A stretch of 64,000 nucleotides of DNA from Tenacibaculum sp. MAR_2009_124. GTDB taxonomy: Bacteria; Bacteroidota; Bacteroidia; Flavobacteriales; Flavobacteriaceae. Positions 33,155-44,335 of this stretch are shown piece after piece (within the stretch, counting starts at the first letter, position 1; every line of letters begins with the position of its first letter). Below the pieces are notes generated by a model. The model made no database searches. It was not told the DNA's origin and saw only the letters and a program-made list of their open reading frames with translations. A program made the position numbers and the translations under genes. The stretch covers positions 1,369,001 to 1,433,000 of the forward strand of contig NZ_FNSF01000001.1 in the NCBI RefSeq assembly GCF_900105455.1, given 5' to 3'.

Positions 33155-34522
33155 CTACTTTTTTAATAACTCCTGTATTTGGCTCTCAATATCAAAAGCA
33201 AAAATACTTGAAAAATCATTTAACACAACTCCTTTTTTATCGACTATCATCAGACGGGGGAATTCGCTTGTTAAGAAGTTATGAGCTTTACTTTCTTCAA
33301 TTAATTTATACTGATATTTAATATCGATCCCTTTTACATACATGTCAGAGTTTCCTTTGTTCTGTTGAATTAACATAAAGTTTACATCGGGAAATCGTTT
33401 TTGTAAAAAATTAAAACGTTTTGACACACTATAATCAGAAAAATATTCAGCATTATTAAAGAATACTATTGAGTTTTTTCTTTTCACAACTTCTTTCACA
33501 CTCACCCAGTTTCCTGTTGGAGCTTCCATCAAAAAGTCCGGTAATTGCTCTTTTCTATCCACATACTTCACATCATTAATAAGTCGTTGAATCTCTTTTT
33601 TATGTTCTATATCACTACTATATTTAAAATAGTTGAAAAAGGCTTTTTGATAATTGTTTTCCCTTTTTCTCTTCATAAAATTATAAGCAATTGTTCTGTA
33701 AAGTATTCTATTCTTTATTTCTTCGTCACTGACCTCTTCATTTATACGATTCAATATATCTATCACAAACTCTTCAGATTCATCAGTATAACCCTTCAGC
33801 ATTGCTTCGCTATACATTTTCTGCATTACATAGGTATAATAAGGTGCATAAAACAACAAAGAGTCTCTCCTCAATTGAATACCATTCCTATGCTTCAATA
33901 ATTTTTCTTTTATTGTATCTGATTTAAATCGAGTACAATTATTTATCGTATACTTTTCTAGTTCAGAATATATTGGAAAGGTTAAAGCTATTTCATAAAC
34001 GTCTAGAAATTCTTTAGATGCATTTATATGACTCGTTTTATAATCCTCTAACTTCTCTTTTTTTAGATTTAAGAGATGATCCGTTGTATTAATAAAACTC
34101 ATGGTACTCGCCATTCCTTCTTTACTAATAATACGCTCGTCCTCCTCGCTTTGCAAAAATGCCTCGATTAAAAGGTTGTTATTTTCTGCATTTTTACCAC
34201 TAAAAACTAATGATTCATCGAACTCCCATGTATTCAAGCGAAAAATTAAACTATCCTTTGCCTTAATGTAGGCATATTGATGTTCAACTCCGTGTCTAAA
34301 ATAATATAATCCCGATCTAAAATCTCGAAATCGTCCCATAAAAGTATTATCACTGCACAATTCAAGTGTATCTCTAAACCCATTATTACCTGTAAGTATC
34401 ACGATACTATCTTTAGGATGTATTATTTTCCCTCCAAAATAAGTATACTCTATCTTGGAGTTATTTTTACATCCTATTACAAATGAGATGATAATGATTA
34501 AGGGTACTAAACGTTTCAACAT
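33155..34522 (-). CDS. thioredoxin-fold lipoprotein lacking CXXC
   Basis: This 455-residue lipoprotein has lipobox VIGCKN (Cys18). The N-terminal part (about 25-115) resembles the DUF4369-like domain of Bacteroidota TlpA-type proteins, the middle is helical, and the C-terminal 120 residues look thioredoxin-like (NSIVFFNNAEYF, then FPRLMIVDKKGVVLNDF). In place of the usual CXXC after the first strand is NNAEYFSDY, so no thiol-disulfide activity is expected. It probably faces the periplasm. It is monocistronic. Confidence 0.65.
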   Translation of the reverse strand: MLKRLVPLIIIISFVIGCKNNSKIEYTYFGGKIIHPKDSIVILTGNNGFRDTLELCSDNTFMGRFRDFRSGLYYFRHGVEHQYAYIKAKDSLIFRLNTWEFDESLVFSGKNAENNNLLIEAFLQSEEDERIISKEGMASTMSFINTTDHLLNLKKEKLEDYKTSHINASKEFLDVYEIALTFPIYSELEKYTINNCTRFKSDTIKEKLLKHRNGIQLRRDSLLFYAPYYTYVMQKMYSEAMLKGYTDESEEFVIDILNRINEEVSDEEIKNRILYRTIAYNFMKRKRENNYQKAFFNYFKYSSDIEHKKEIQRLINDVKYVDRKEQLPDFLMEAPTGNWVSVKEVVKRKNSIVFFNNAEYFSDYSVSKRFNFLQKRFPDVNFMLIQQNKGNSDMYVKGIDIKYQYKLIEESKAHNFLTSEFPRLMIVDKKGVVLNDFSSIFAFDIESQIQELLKK

Positions 34523-34670
34523 ATTTTGTTCCTCTGTAAAATAACATTCAAAAATAATTATCTAGTTATAATAACCTTGTTAATTCGTTGTTAAAAAGAC
34601 GATAAGAAAGTACTAAAGTTACCATTACAAATATTTCGGTTCAAATTATTTTATGGACTAGATATTTTTT

Positions 34671-34678
34671 ACTTTTGC
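34671..34678 (+). promoter_or_regulatory. -7 promoter element of the ABC-F gene
   Basis: TACTTTTG fits TAnnTTTG 23 bp before the start codon at 34701, implying a short leader. Confidence 0.4.
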
Positions 34679-34700
34679 TCGGAATTTTAAAAGTTTATAA

Positions 34701-36323
<1,623 letters not shown>

Positions 36324-36338
36324 TAAAAAGATCAAACA

Positions 36339-36380
36339 TAAAGTAAAAAAGGTAGCAATATTGCTACCTTTTTTACTTTA
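36339..36380. terminator. perfect 42-bp palindromic terminator
   Basis: The stem is 21 bp and perfect, with the core GGTAGCAATATTGCTACC inside A/T-rich arms ending in a T-run. It lies 16 bp after the ABC-F gene and about 100 bp before the convergent lon stop, so it can act in both directions. Confidence 0.88.
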
Positions 36381-36476
36381 TAATCAATAAATTAATAGTA
36401 CGTCGTAAAAATTGATCTTTTCGGTTTATACAAAAAACACCTACTTTTATTTCGTACTATTAAATCATAACCGTTA

Positions 36477-38939
36477 TTATTCTGTTAGAAGCTTTTTAGC
36501 ATTCTTCACTTTTTGCTTTGTAAGTGCTGCTTCAATAACGTCACTCATCTCCGTTACATAATGAAATTTTAATCCTTTCAAATAACTTTGCTTAATCTCT
36601 TCAATATCCTTTTTATTCTCCTCACACAAAATTATCTCTTTAATATTGGCTCTCTTTGCCGCTAAAATTTTCTCTTTAATACCTCCTACTGGTAATACTT
36701 TTCCACGCAATGTTATTTCACCTGTCATAGCTATTTTATTCTTTACCTTTCTCTGAGTAAATAACGATACTAAAGACGTTAACATTGTAATTCCAGCACT
36801 AGGTCCATCTTTTGGAGTTGCTCCTTCAGGTACATGAATATGAACATCATACTTATCAAACACTTTAGAGTTAATTCCAAACTCATCTGCATTGGCTTTG
36901 ATATATTTCATTGCTATCGTTGAAGATTCCTTCATTACTGTTCCTAAATTCCCAGTGATAGAAAGATTCCCTTTTCCTTTCGATAAAATAGACTCTATAA
37001 AAAGAATATCTCCACCAACACTCGTCCAAGCTAATCCAGTTACAACACCCGCCGTGTCGTTATTTTCATATTTATCTCTTTCTAAACGAGCTGGTCCTAA
37101 AATACTTTCAATATCTTCACTTGATAAGGTAACATCATACTCCTCTTCCATCGCAATAGATTTGGCTGCATAACGAACTACCTTCGCCACTTGCTTCTCC
37201 AAAGTACGAACTCCAGACTCACGTGTATAACCTTCAACTATTTTTTCAATTTGAGACTTCCCTATCTTTAAATGTTTTTCAGTTAGTCCGTGTTCAGTAA
37301 GTTGTTTTGGAAGTAAGTATTTTTTCGCAATCTCAACTTTCTCCTCAATCGTATATCCTGTAACATTTATAATTTCCATACGGTCTCTTAATGCCCATGG
37401 AATTTGTTGTAAGTTGTTTGCAGTAGCAATAAACAGCACTTTCGATAAATCATATCCAACCTCTAAGTAATTGTCGTAAAACTCAGTATTTTGCTCTGGA
37501 TCTAAAACTTCAAGCATTGCTGAAGAAGGATCTCCTTGATGGCTTTGACTTAATTTATCTATTTCGTCCAAAACAAATACTGGATTTGATGTTCCAGCTT
37601 TCTTAATATTTTGAATCAAACGTCCAGGCATTGCACCAATATAGGTTTTTCTATGACCGCGAATTTCCGCCTCATCTCTTAATCCACCTAAAGACATTCT
37701 TACATATTTTCTCCCTAAAGCTTCGGCTACAGACTTCCCTAATGATGTTTTTCCAACACCTGGAGGACCGTATAAACATATAATTGGTGACTTCATATCG
37801 CCACGTAACTTCAACACCGCTAAATGCTCAATAATACGTTCCTTCACTTTTTCCAAGCCAAAATGATCTCTATCAAGAATATTTTGAGCCTTTTTTAAGT
37901 TGAATTTATCTTCAGAATATTCACCCCAAGGCAATTCAAGCATTAACTCCAAATAATTCCTTTGCACACCATACTCAGCCATTTGAGGATTCATTCTTCT
38001 CAAACGATGCAATTCTTTTTCAAATGCTTCACCAACTTCTTTATTCCATTTCTTCTTTTTAGATTTAGAAAGCATCTCCTCTAATTCTTGATCATGAGAA
38101 ACACCTCCTAATTCATCTTGAATTGTCTTAAGCTGTTGGTTTAAATAATATTCTCTTTGCTGTTGATCTAAATCCGAACGAGTCTTTGATTGAATATCAT
38201 TTCGAAGTCTTAACTTTTGAAGTTCTTTATCCAAGTTCTTCAGTGTTAACAACGCTCTTTCCTTAAGGTTATCTTTTTCTAAAAGTACTTGCTTTTGAGA
38301 TACACTCAACTCCATATTTGATGAAATAAAATTCACCAAAAAAGAATTAGACTGAATATTTTTTATAGCAAAAGAAGCTTCTGACGGTAACATCGGGTTT
38401 TCCTTTATTACTTCTAAAGATAGCTCTTTAATTGAATCTATAATTGCATCAAATTCCTTTACATCATCAATCTCACGCTCATCTAAAGCCTCTTTTACTT
38501 TAGCTTTTAAATAAGGTTCTTCTTGAATTACTTCATCAATTTCAAATCTCTTTTTACCTTGAATAATTACTGTCGTATTACCATCAGGCATTTTTAATAC
38601 TCTTAGAATTTGAGCAACAACTCCTGTTGTATAAATATCATCAATAGATGGATCTTCTACTTCACTATTCTTTTGAGCAACTACTCCTACTACTTTATCT
38701 CCTTTGTTAGCATCTTTAATTAACTGGATAGATTTATCTCTACCCGCTGTAATTGGAATTACAACTCCTGGAAATAACACAGTATTTCGTAATGGTAATA
38801 TTGGTAATTCTTCAGGAATTTCCTCATTATTCATGCTCTCTTCATCTTCCGCAGTCAATAAAGGAATTAGTTCAGAATTTTCGTTAAAAACATCTTGAAG
38901 CGACAAGTTGTCTAAATGTATTATTTTTGATTTACTCAT
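36477..38939 (-). CDS. lon: ATP-dependent protease Lon (LonA)
   Basis: This hexameric cytosolic AAA+ protease degrades misfolded and regulatory proteins. The 820 residues comprise an N-terminal LON substrate domain (about 43-235), a helical segment, and AAA+ with Walker [12 protein letters not shown] and Walker [10 protein letters not shown]. The C-terminal S16 protease domain has the catalytic Ser in KDGPSAGIT (about residue 714) and Lys in GGIKEKIL (about 757). The length fits LonA. It is monocistronic. Confidence 0.97.
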   Translation of the reverse strand: MSKSKIIHLDNLSLQDVFNENSELIPLLTAEDEESMNNEEIPEELPILPLRNTVLFPGVVIPITAGRDKSIQLIKDANKGDKVVGVVAQKNSEVEDPSIDDIYTTGVVAQILRVLKMPDGNTTVIIQGKKRFEIDEVIQEEPYLKAKVKEALDEREIDDVKEFDAIIDSIKELSLEVIKENPMLPSEASFAIKNIQSNSFLVNFISSNMELSVSQKQVLLEKDNLKERALLTLKNLDKELQKLRLRNDIQSKTRSDLDQQQREYYLNQQLKTIQDELGGVSHDQELEEMLSKSKKKKWNKEVGEAFEKELHRLRRMNPQMAEYGVQRNYLELMLELPWGEYSEDKFNLKKAQNILDRDHFGLEKVKERIIEHLAVLKLRGDMKSPIICLYGPPGVGKTSLGKSVAEALGRKYVRMSLGGLRDEAEIRGHRKTYIGAMPGRLIQNIKKAGTSNPVFVLDEIDKLSQSHQGDPSSAMLEVLDPEQNTEFYDNYLEVGYDLSKVLFIATANNLQQIPWALRDRMEIINVTGYTIEEKVEIAKKYLLPKQLTEHGLTEKHLKIGKSQIEKIVEGYTRESGVRTLEKQVAKVVRYAAKSIAMEEEYDVTLSSEDIESILGPARLERDKYENNDTAGVVTGLAWTSVGGDILFIESILSKGKGNLSITGNLGTVMKESSTIAMKYIKANADEFGINSKVFDKYDVHIHVPEGATPKDGPSAGITMLTSLVSLFTQRKVKNKIAMTGEITLRGKVLPVGGIKEKILAAKRANIKEIILCEENKKDIEEIKQSYLKGLKFHYVTEMSDVIEAALTKQKVKNAKKLLTE

Positions 38940-39169
38940 ATATTTTTTTCTGTCATGTTGGCACTCATATGCTTAGCAAATTCATACGGAGCCCTTATTT
39001 TCATTCTAAAAACACTAACTATCAATCAATTACAATTAACCATTAATAGTTTATGAATATTGTATTTCAATTCTTATGCCAAGTATATTCTGATACTTTG
39101 AATTTTTTGTAACTATTTTCACAAAAATACGTCTTGTTTATATATCTTTTACTTTTCAACACCAAAACT

Positions 39170-39856
39170 ATGTTAAGATCGCTATTAACTTTACTTTTTT
39201 TAATTCCTTTATTATCGAGTTGTAAATCAAATAAAAATTCTGATGAATTTATAAATACCAGCTCTGGACGCTATTTTTTTAACGCTGATGAAGCGATTGA
39301 AGTATATTTTAAAGAAAAGATACTCTTTGTTAAATGGAGAAATAAAGAATTAACTCCTTTAAAAGTAAATGACAGCAGTTTTTATGTAAGAGAAATGAAC
39401 GAAAAATTGATTTTTAACCTATCTAAAAATCAAATTCAACTCGCTCCTAAAAGAGAGCATCATGATAAACAATACATTTTTGAAAAACTAAAAGATGGAG
39501 AAAAAACTCCAAAAGAATACTTAAATGATAATAACTATGAAAAAGCCTTACAGGGTTACTTAGCAATACAGAAAAATGATAGTTTAAGTAGAATAATTAG
39601 ACAACGTACCTTAAATAAACTGGGATATGCTTATTTGAGAGATAACGAAGTTATTAAAGCTATAAATGTTTTTAAAATCAATACGGTTTTATACCCAAAT
39701 AGTTCAAACGCCTTCGATAGTTTAGGTGATGCTTATCTAAAAAATAACGATACCCTAAATGCTATTGATAATTTCAAACTTGCACTAACTATAAACTCAG
39801 AAAACCGAGGCTCTAAAGAAAAGTTGAACAAGTTAACGAACAAGAGTAAAGAGTAA
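39170..39856 (+). CDS. TPR-containing lipoprotein
   Basis: The 228-residue lipoprotein (start ATG 39170) has lipobox LLSSCKS (Cys17). A small beta-rich segment follows the signal, and the C-terminal half contains about three TPR-like helical pairs (LNKLGYAYLRDNEVIKAINVF, FDSLGDAYLKNNDTLNAIDNF). It is likely periplasmic or surface-attached and used for protein contacts. A TTG 12 codons upstream would push the signal inwards and is rejected. It is monocistronic. Confidence 0.75.
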   Translation: MLRSLLTLLFLIPLLSSCKSNKNSDEFINTSSGRYFFNADEAIEVYFKEKILFVKWRNKELTPLKVNDSSFYVREMNEKLIFNLSKNQIQLAPKREHHDKQYIFEKLKDGEKTPKEYLNDNNYEKALQGYLAIQKNDSLSRIIRQRTLNKLGYAYLRDNEVIKAINVFKINTVLYPNSSNAFDSLGDAYLKNNDTLNAIDNFKLALTINSENRGSKEKLNKLTNKSKE

Positions 39857-40004
39857 TGTTGTAAAACATTTTTTGAACCTACATTCGTTTTATGAAACCG
39901 ATTGAAGATTTAGCTCAAAGGAAAAGGAGGAATCTATTATTAAAGCTCCTTCCATCATCTTAGCATTCACATTGAGAATTAATTTACTTAAACGAAAAAA
40001 GTGA

Positions 40005-40619
40005 CTATAGCATAATCAATGCTGCAATGGAAACAAAAACAATTATTTGCGTCCACTTAAGATAAACACCAACTTTTGCATTTTGCTTCAAGTAATTTGA
40101 TATGGATCCTGCCAAAAGAGCAATACCTCCAAAAATTAAAAAGGATGTTACAATAAATAAACCTCCCAACACATAAAATTGAATTACAGTAGATATTTCA
40201 TCCGAGAATAAAAACTGAGGAAAAAAAGCTAAAAAGAAAATGGTTACTTTAGGGTTTAAGACATTCATCCAAAACCCCGTTTTAAACAATTCTGTTGTAC
40301 TTTTATGATCAATATTATCTGTTGAAAAAACAATTTTAGCATCGCTCTTATAAACTTTATAAGCGAGATAAAGTAAATACGCTGCTCCAAAAAGTTTTAT
40401 AATAAAAAATAGACTTTCATTTCTTTTAATCACCTCAGAGACCCCAAAAGCCACTAAAGTCGTATGAATAATGCATCCTGTCATTAACCCCGCCACTGTA
40501 GCTAGTCCGTATTTTCTTCCATTAACAATACTTTGAGTCAGTACGAAAATATTATCTGGCCCTGGAGAAACCGCCAATGTGACAGTGGCAAAAACAAAAG
40601 AAATTAACGTTTCTATCAT
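40005..40619 (-). CDS. LysE-family amino-acid exporter
   Basis: The 204-residue inner-membrane protein of the LysE/RhtB superfamily has about six helices and the typical early block VSPGPDNIFVLTQS (PGPD motif), plus GFWMNVLNPKVTIFFLAFFPQF in the middle. Such proteins export amino acids or related metabolites; the substrate cannot be told. It starts 3 bp after pyrD ends, on the same strand, suggesting co-transcription. Confidence 0.88.
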   Translation of the reverse strand: MIETLISFVFATVTLAVSPGPDNIFVLTQSIVNGRKYGLATVAGLMTGCIIHTTLVAFGVSEVIKRNESLFFIIKLFGAAYLLYLAYKVYKSDAKIVFSTDNIDHKSTTELFKTGFWMNVLNPKVTIFFLAFFPQFLFSDEISTVIQFYVLGGLFIVTSFLIFGGIALLAGSISNYLKQNAKVGVYLKWTQIIVFVSIAALIML

Positions 40620-40622
40620 AAA

Positions 40623-41657
40623 TTAATTTCTCGATAAAATTGCTTTATTTATTTTCTTTACAAGACTTGGTCCTTCATATATAAAACCAGTATAAATCTG
40701 TACAAGATCTGCACCAGCATCAATTTTGGCCAAAGCATCTTCCGCAGAATGAATACCTCCTACTCCTATTATCGGAAAAGATTTTTTAGAATTATCTGAT
40801 AAATATTGAATTACCTTAGTACTTCTGTCTTTTATTGGTTGTCCGCTTAAACCACCATTTCCAATTGCTTTTAAACTATCTTCCGATTCCTTTAATCCAT
40901 CACGATTCATTGAAGTATTTGAAGCAATTACACCATCAATTTTGGTTTCTGAGATAAGTTCTATTATTTCATCCAATTGTCCATTGTTTAAGTCTGGAGC
41001 AATTTTTAATAAAATTGGCTTCTGAACAGTTTCCTTCTCATTTAATACCTTTACTTCAGAAATTAACTCCTTTAGATATCCAACATCTTCAAGTTTTGCA
41101 TGACTACTAACATTCGGGCAACTTACATTCAGTACAAAATAATCAACATAAGGATGTAGCCCCTTAAAACAAGCTAAATAATCTTCAGTATAATTCTCTG
41201 GTTTGGTACTAGTGTTTTTTCCTATATTCCCTCCAATAATTACCTTACCTTTATTCTTTTTTAACTGTTCAACAGCAGCTTTAAGTCCTTCATTATTAAA
41301 GCCCATTCTGTTTATAATACCGCGATCGTCTTTTAATCTAAATAATCTCTTTTTAGGATTTCCTTCCTGTCCTACTGGAGTCACTGTACCGATTTCAACA
41401 AAACCAAATCCAAAATCTGCCAATTCATTATATAGAACAGCATTTTTATCAAACCCAGCTGCCAACCCCACAGGGTTCTGAAAAGTTAGTCCAAATAATT
41501 TACGCTCTAACCTTTTATCCTTTACCATGTATATTCCTCGAAACAACAGAGAAATTAATGGAATTTTAGATAATACTTTCACTAATGAAAACGTAAAGTG
41601 ATGAATCTTTTCTGGATCGAAAAGGAAAAATATTGGACGTATTAATATTTTATACAT
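40623..41657 (-). CDS. pyrD: quinone-dependent dihydroorotate dehydrogenase (class 2)
   Basis: This enzyme oxidises dihydroorotate to orotate in pyrimidine synthesis, passing electrons to quinone at the inner membrane. The 344 residues have a hydrophobic N-terminal helix (membrane-associated class 2 extension), then [20 protein letters not shown], the FMN-binding [12 protein letters not shown], and [12 protein letters not shown]. The active-site loop reads NVSCPNVSS, with Cys where well-known class 2 enzymes have Ser. It is the first gene of a pair with the LysE exporter. Confidence 0.94.
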   Translation of the reverse strand: MYKILIRPIFFLFDPEKIHHFTFSLVKVLSKIPLISLLFRGIYMVKDKRLERKLFGLTFQNPVGLAAGFDKNAVLYNELADFGFGFVEIGTVTPVGQEGNPKKRLFRLKDDRGIINRMGFNNEGLKAAVEQLKKNKGKVIIGGNIGKNTSTKPENYTEDYLACFKGLHPYVDYFVLNVSCPNVSSHAKLEDVGYLKELISEVKVLNEKETVQKPILLKIAPDLNNGQLDEIIELISETKIDGVIASNTSMNRDGLKESEDSLKAIGNGGLSGQPIKDRSTKVIQYLSDNSKKSFPIIGVGGIHSAEDALAKIDAGADLVQIYTGFIYEGPSLVKKINKAILSRN

Positions 41658-41699
41658 AGAGATTATATCGGTTTGTCAAATTATAAATTTTACATACAA

Positions 41700-41723
41700 A
41701 AAAACTCCAATTATGGAGTTTTT
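41700..41723 (-). terminator. terminator of pheT
   Basis: The stem AAAAACTCCA/TGGAGTTTTT with a 4-nt loop lies just downstream of the pheT stop, with a T-run on the minus strand. Confidence 0.75.
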
Positions 41724-41727
41724 CATG

Positions 41728-44154
41728 TTATCTTAATTCAGCATCTAAATTCTTTTCAAAAGATTGCTGCAGCTTTTGCATTATTTTATCTATCTGTTTA
41801 TCCTGCAATGTTTTATTTTCATCTTGAAGAATAAAACTCACTGCATATGATTTTTTACCTTCTGGTAGTTTTTCACCTTCATATACATCAAAAAGATCAA
41901 CATCTTTTAATAGTTTTCGCTCAGATTGGAAAGCTAAATTATAAACTTCTTTAAACTCAACCTTATTATCAATCAATAAAGCTAAATCTCTTTTTACTGA
42001 AGGAAACTTTGGTAGATCACTTACTTTCGTGTTTTTTGAGCTAATAACCTTTAAAACATTCTCCCAATTAAAGTCCGTAAATAAAACTTCTTGTTTAATA
42101 GAAAAATTTTTCAAAATATTTCTCTTTACAACTCCTAACTCTACTAGTTTAATTTTACCTAAACTCAACACAATCCCTTCAGAAAATACATCTGATTTAA
42201 TAGGAGACGTTTTTAACGAGTTTATCCCTAACCTTGACAATAGAGAAGTAACAACACCTTTCAAATAGAAGAAATCTGATACTTCTGAACTCACTTTCCA
42301 ACTCTCTTTTATTCTATTTCCAGTAACAAAAAGTGTCAAATGTTTATCTTCTTGGTAACCTTTTTCATAATTATGATATGTTTTACCAAATTCGAAAAAC
42401 TTTAATGAATTTTGTTTTCTATTTAAATTATAACTAACACTTTCTAAACCACTAAATAGCAACGATTGTCTCATTACCTTTAAATCATTACTTAATGGAT
42501 TGAGCATTTCAACATTGTTATCCTCATTTATATTCTCAGAAAGCTCAACGTATTCTGGTTTTGTAAGAGAATTAGCCATTGTTTCATTAAAACTCAATGA
42601 AGTTAAGTAGTTAGCAACAATATTTTCAATTTTCACATTGTTATTCTTGTCAAAAGAAATAGATGTATTTAATTTATGCGAAAACTCGATATTGTTATAA
42701 CCATAAACTCTTAAAATTTCTTCAATAATATCAGCTTCTCTCTGAACATCAACTCTGTAAGAAGGTATTGTTAATCCAAGTCCTGCTTCAGTTGCGCTAT
42801 TTATCTTAATATCTAATGAAGCTAAAATATTTTTAATAGTTTCTTTAGGTATTTCTTGACCTATTATTCTATAAGCATTTTCAAATGACAAAAACACTTG
42901 GAAATCTTCTACTTTTTCAGGATAAAAATCAAGAACATCAGACGACAATTTACCTCCAGCGTACTCTTCAATTAAAAGCGCCGCACGTTTTAAGGCATAC
43001 TTGGTCATATTAATATCAATTCCTCTTTCAAATCTAAAAGAAGCATCCGTGTTTAAGCCATGACGTTTTGCCGTTTTACGAATAGAAACTGGATTAAAAT
43101 AAGCACTTTCTAAAAATATTGATGTCGTTCTTTCAGATACTCCAGATTCGGTACCACCTAAAACTCCAGCAATACATAAAGGATTATCATCAACGTCACA
43201 AATCATTATATCTTCAGAAGATAGTTCTCTTTCTACATCATCTAATGTTGTGAATTTAGTTCCCTCTTCCAAGGTTTTCACAACAACTTTATTTCCTTTT
43301 ATTTTTGAGGCATCAAAAGCATGCAATGGTTGCCCTAACTCATGCAATACATAATTGGTTATATCAACTACATTGTTTTTTGGTGTAATACCAATTGCCT
43401 TTAATCTATTTTGGATCCATTCTGGTGAATCTTTAATTTCTATGTCAGTAATAGTTATCCCTTCGTATCTAGGAATTAAATCCTTATCTGATACTTCAAT
43501 ATCTATTTTTAGGACTCTTTCGTCCACATGAAAATCGGATACCGACGGAGATATTAACTCTAAATTTGTTCCTTGTTGAATTAAACCAGCTCTTAAATCT
43601 CTTGCAACACCATAATGACTCATTGCATCAGCACGATTTGGAGTTAAGCCTATTTCAAATACATGGTCAATTTCAATATTGAATACTTTAGCACATGGAG
43701 TTCCTGGCTCAAGACTCTCATCTAGTACCATAATACCGTCATGTCCTTTTCCTAGTCCAAGCTCATCCTCGGCACAAATCATTCCATGACTCTCCTCTCC
43801 TCTTATCTTTCCTTTTTTAATTTTAAATTCTTCCCCTTTTTCATCATATAATTTCGTTCCAATCGTTGCCACTGGTACCTTCTGACCAGCATCTACATTG
43901 GGAGCTCCACACACAATTTTCACAGGTGCTTCACCTCCTAAATTTACAGTAGTAACCTTCAATTTATCAGCATTCGGATGCTTCTCACATGTCAAAACTT
44001 CTCCAACTACAACACCTTCTAAACTTCCTTTTATACTTTCAACTTTTTGAATTCCCTCTACCTCAAGTCCTAAGTCAGTAAGTAACTCCCCTGTCTTTTC
44101 TACTTCCAATTGAACTTGTAAAAATTGCTTTAACCAATTATATGATATCTTCAT
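41728..44154 (-). CDS. pheT: phenylalanyl-tRNA synthetase beta subunit
   Basis: This is the beta subunit of the alpha2-beta2 PheRS, which charges tRNA-Phe. The 808 residues carry the N-terminal tRNA-binding OB domain (about 40-155, EVLTCEKHPNADKLKVTTV) and the B3/B4 editing domain (about 215-390). The B5 domain (about 405-475), a catalytic-like core and a C-terminal FDX-ACB anticodon-binding domain (about 715-808) follow. The length is typical. The alpha subunit is not adjacent. It is monocistronic, with a TAAATTTG promoter element before it. Confidence 0.95.
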   Translation of the reverse strand: MKISYNWLKQFLQVQLEVEKTGELLTDLGLEVEGIQKVESIKGSLEGVVVGEVLTCEKHPNADKLKVTTVNLGGEAPVKIVCGAPNVDAGQKVPVATIGTKLYDEKGEEFKIKKGKIRGEESHGMICAEDELGLGKGHDGIMVLDESLEPGTPCAKVFNIEIDHVFEIGLTPNRADAMSHYGVARDLRAGLIQQGTNLELISPSVSDFHVDERVLKIDIEVSDKDLIPRYEGITITDIEIKDSPEWIQNRLKAIGITPKNNVVDITNYVLHELGQPLHAFDASKIKGNKVVVKTLEEGTKFTTLDDVERELSSEDIMICDVDDNPLCIAGVLGGTESGVSERTTSIFLESAYFNPVSIRKTAKRHGLNTDASFRFERGIDINMTKYALKRAALLIEEYAGGKLSSDVLDFYPEKVEDFQVFLSFENAYRIIGQEIPKETIKNILASLDIKINSATEAGLGLTIPSYRVDVQREADIIEEILRVYGYNNIEFSHKLNTSISFDKNNNVKIENIVANYLTSLSFNETMANSLTKPEYVELSENINEDNNVEMLNPLSNDLKVMRQSLLFSGLESVSYNLNRKQNSLKFFEFGKTYHNYEKGYQEDKHLTLFVTGNRIKESWKVSSEVSDFFYLKGVVTSLLSRLGINSLKTSPIKSDVFSEGIVLSLGKIKLVELGVVKRNILKNFSIKQEVLFTDFNWENVLKVISSKNTKVSDLPKFPSVKRDLALLIDNKVEFKEVYNLAFQSERKLLKDVDLFDVYEGEKLPEGKKSYAVSFILQDENKTLQDKQIDKIMQKLQQSFEKNLDAELR

Positions 44155-44178
44155 CTTTTAAGAATCTAATTTAATTGG

Positions 44179-44186
44179 CAAATTTA
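44179..44186 (-). promoter_or_regulatory. -7 promoter element of pheT
   Basis: TAAATTTG on the minus strand fits TAnnTTTG, 25 bp upstream of the start codon. Confidence 0.4.
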
Positions 44187-44301
44187 CATAAATTAATGAA
44201 AAAACCTTAACTGTTCATTATCATTCCTACAGAAGATCTTATTAATACATCATTAACATTAATCAAACAGTCTAATAATGTTAAAAATCAAACAATTACA
44301 C

Positions 44302-44309
44302 TAATTTTG
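44302..44309 (+). promoter_or_regulatory. -7 promoter element of the 44336 nuclease gene
   Basis: TAATTTTG fits TAnnTTTG, 27 bp before the ATG at 44336. Confidence 0.4.
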
Positions 44310-44335
44310 TAGAAACCATTAACTAATAATATCTT

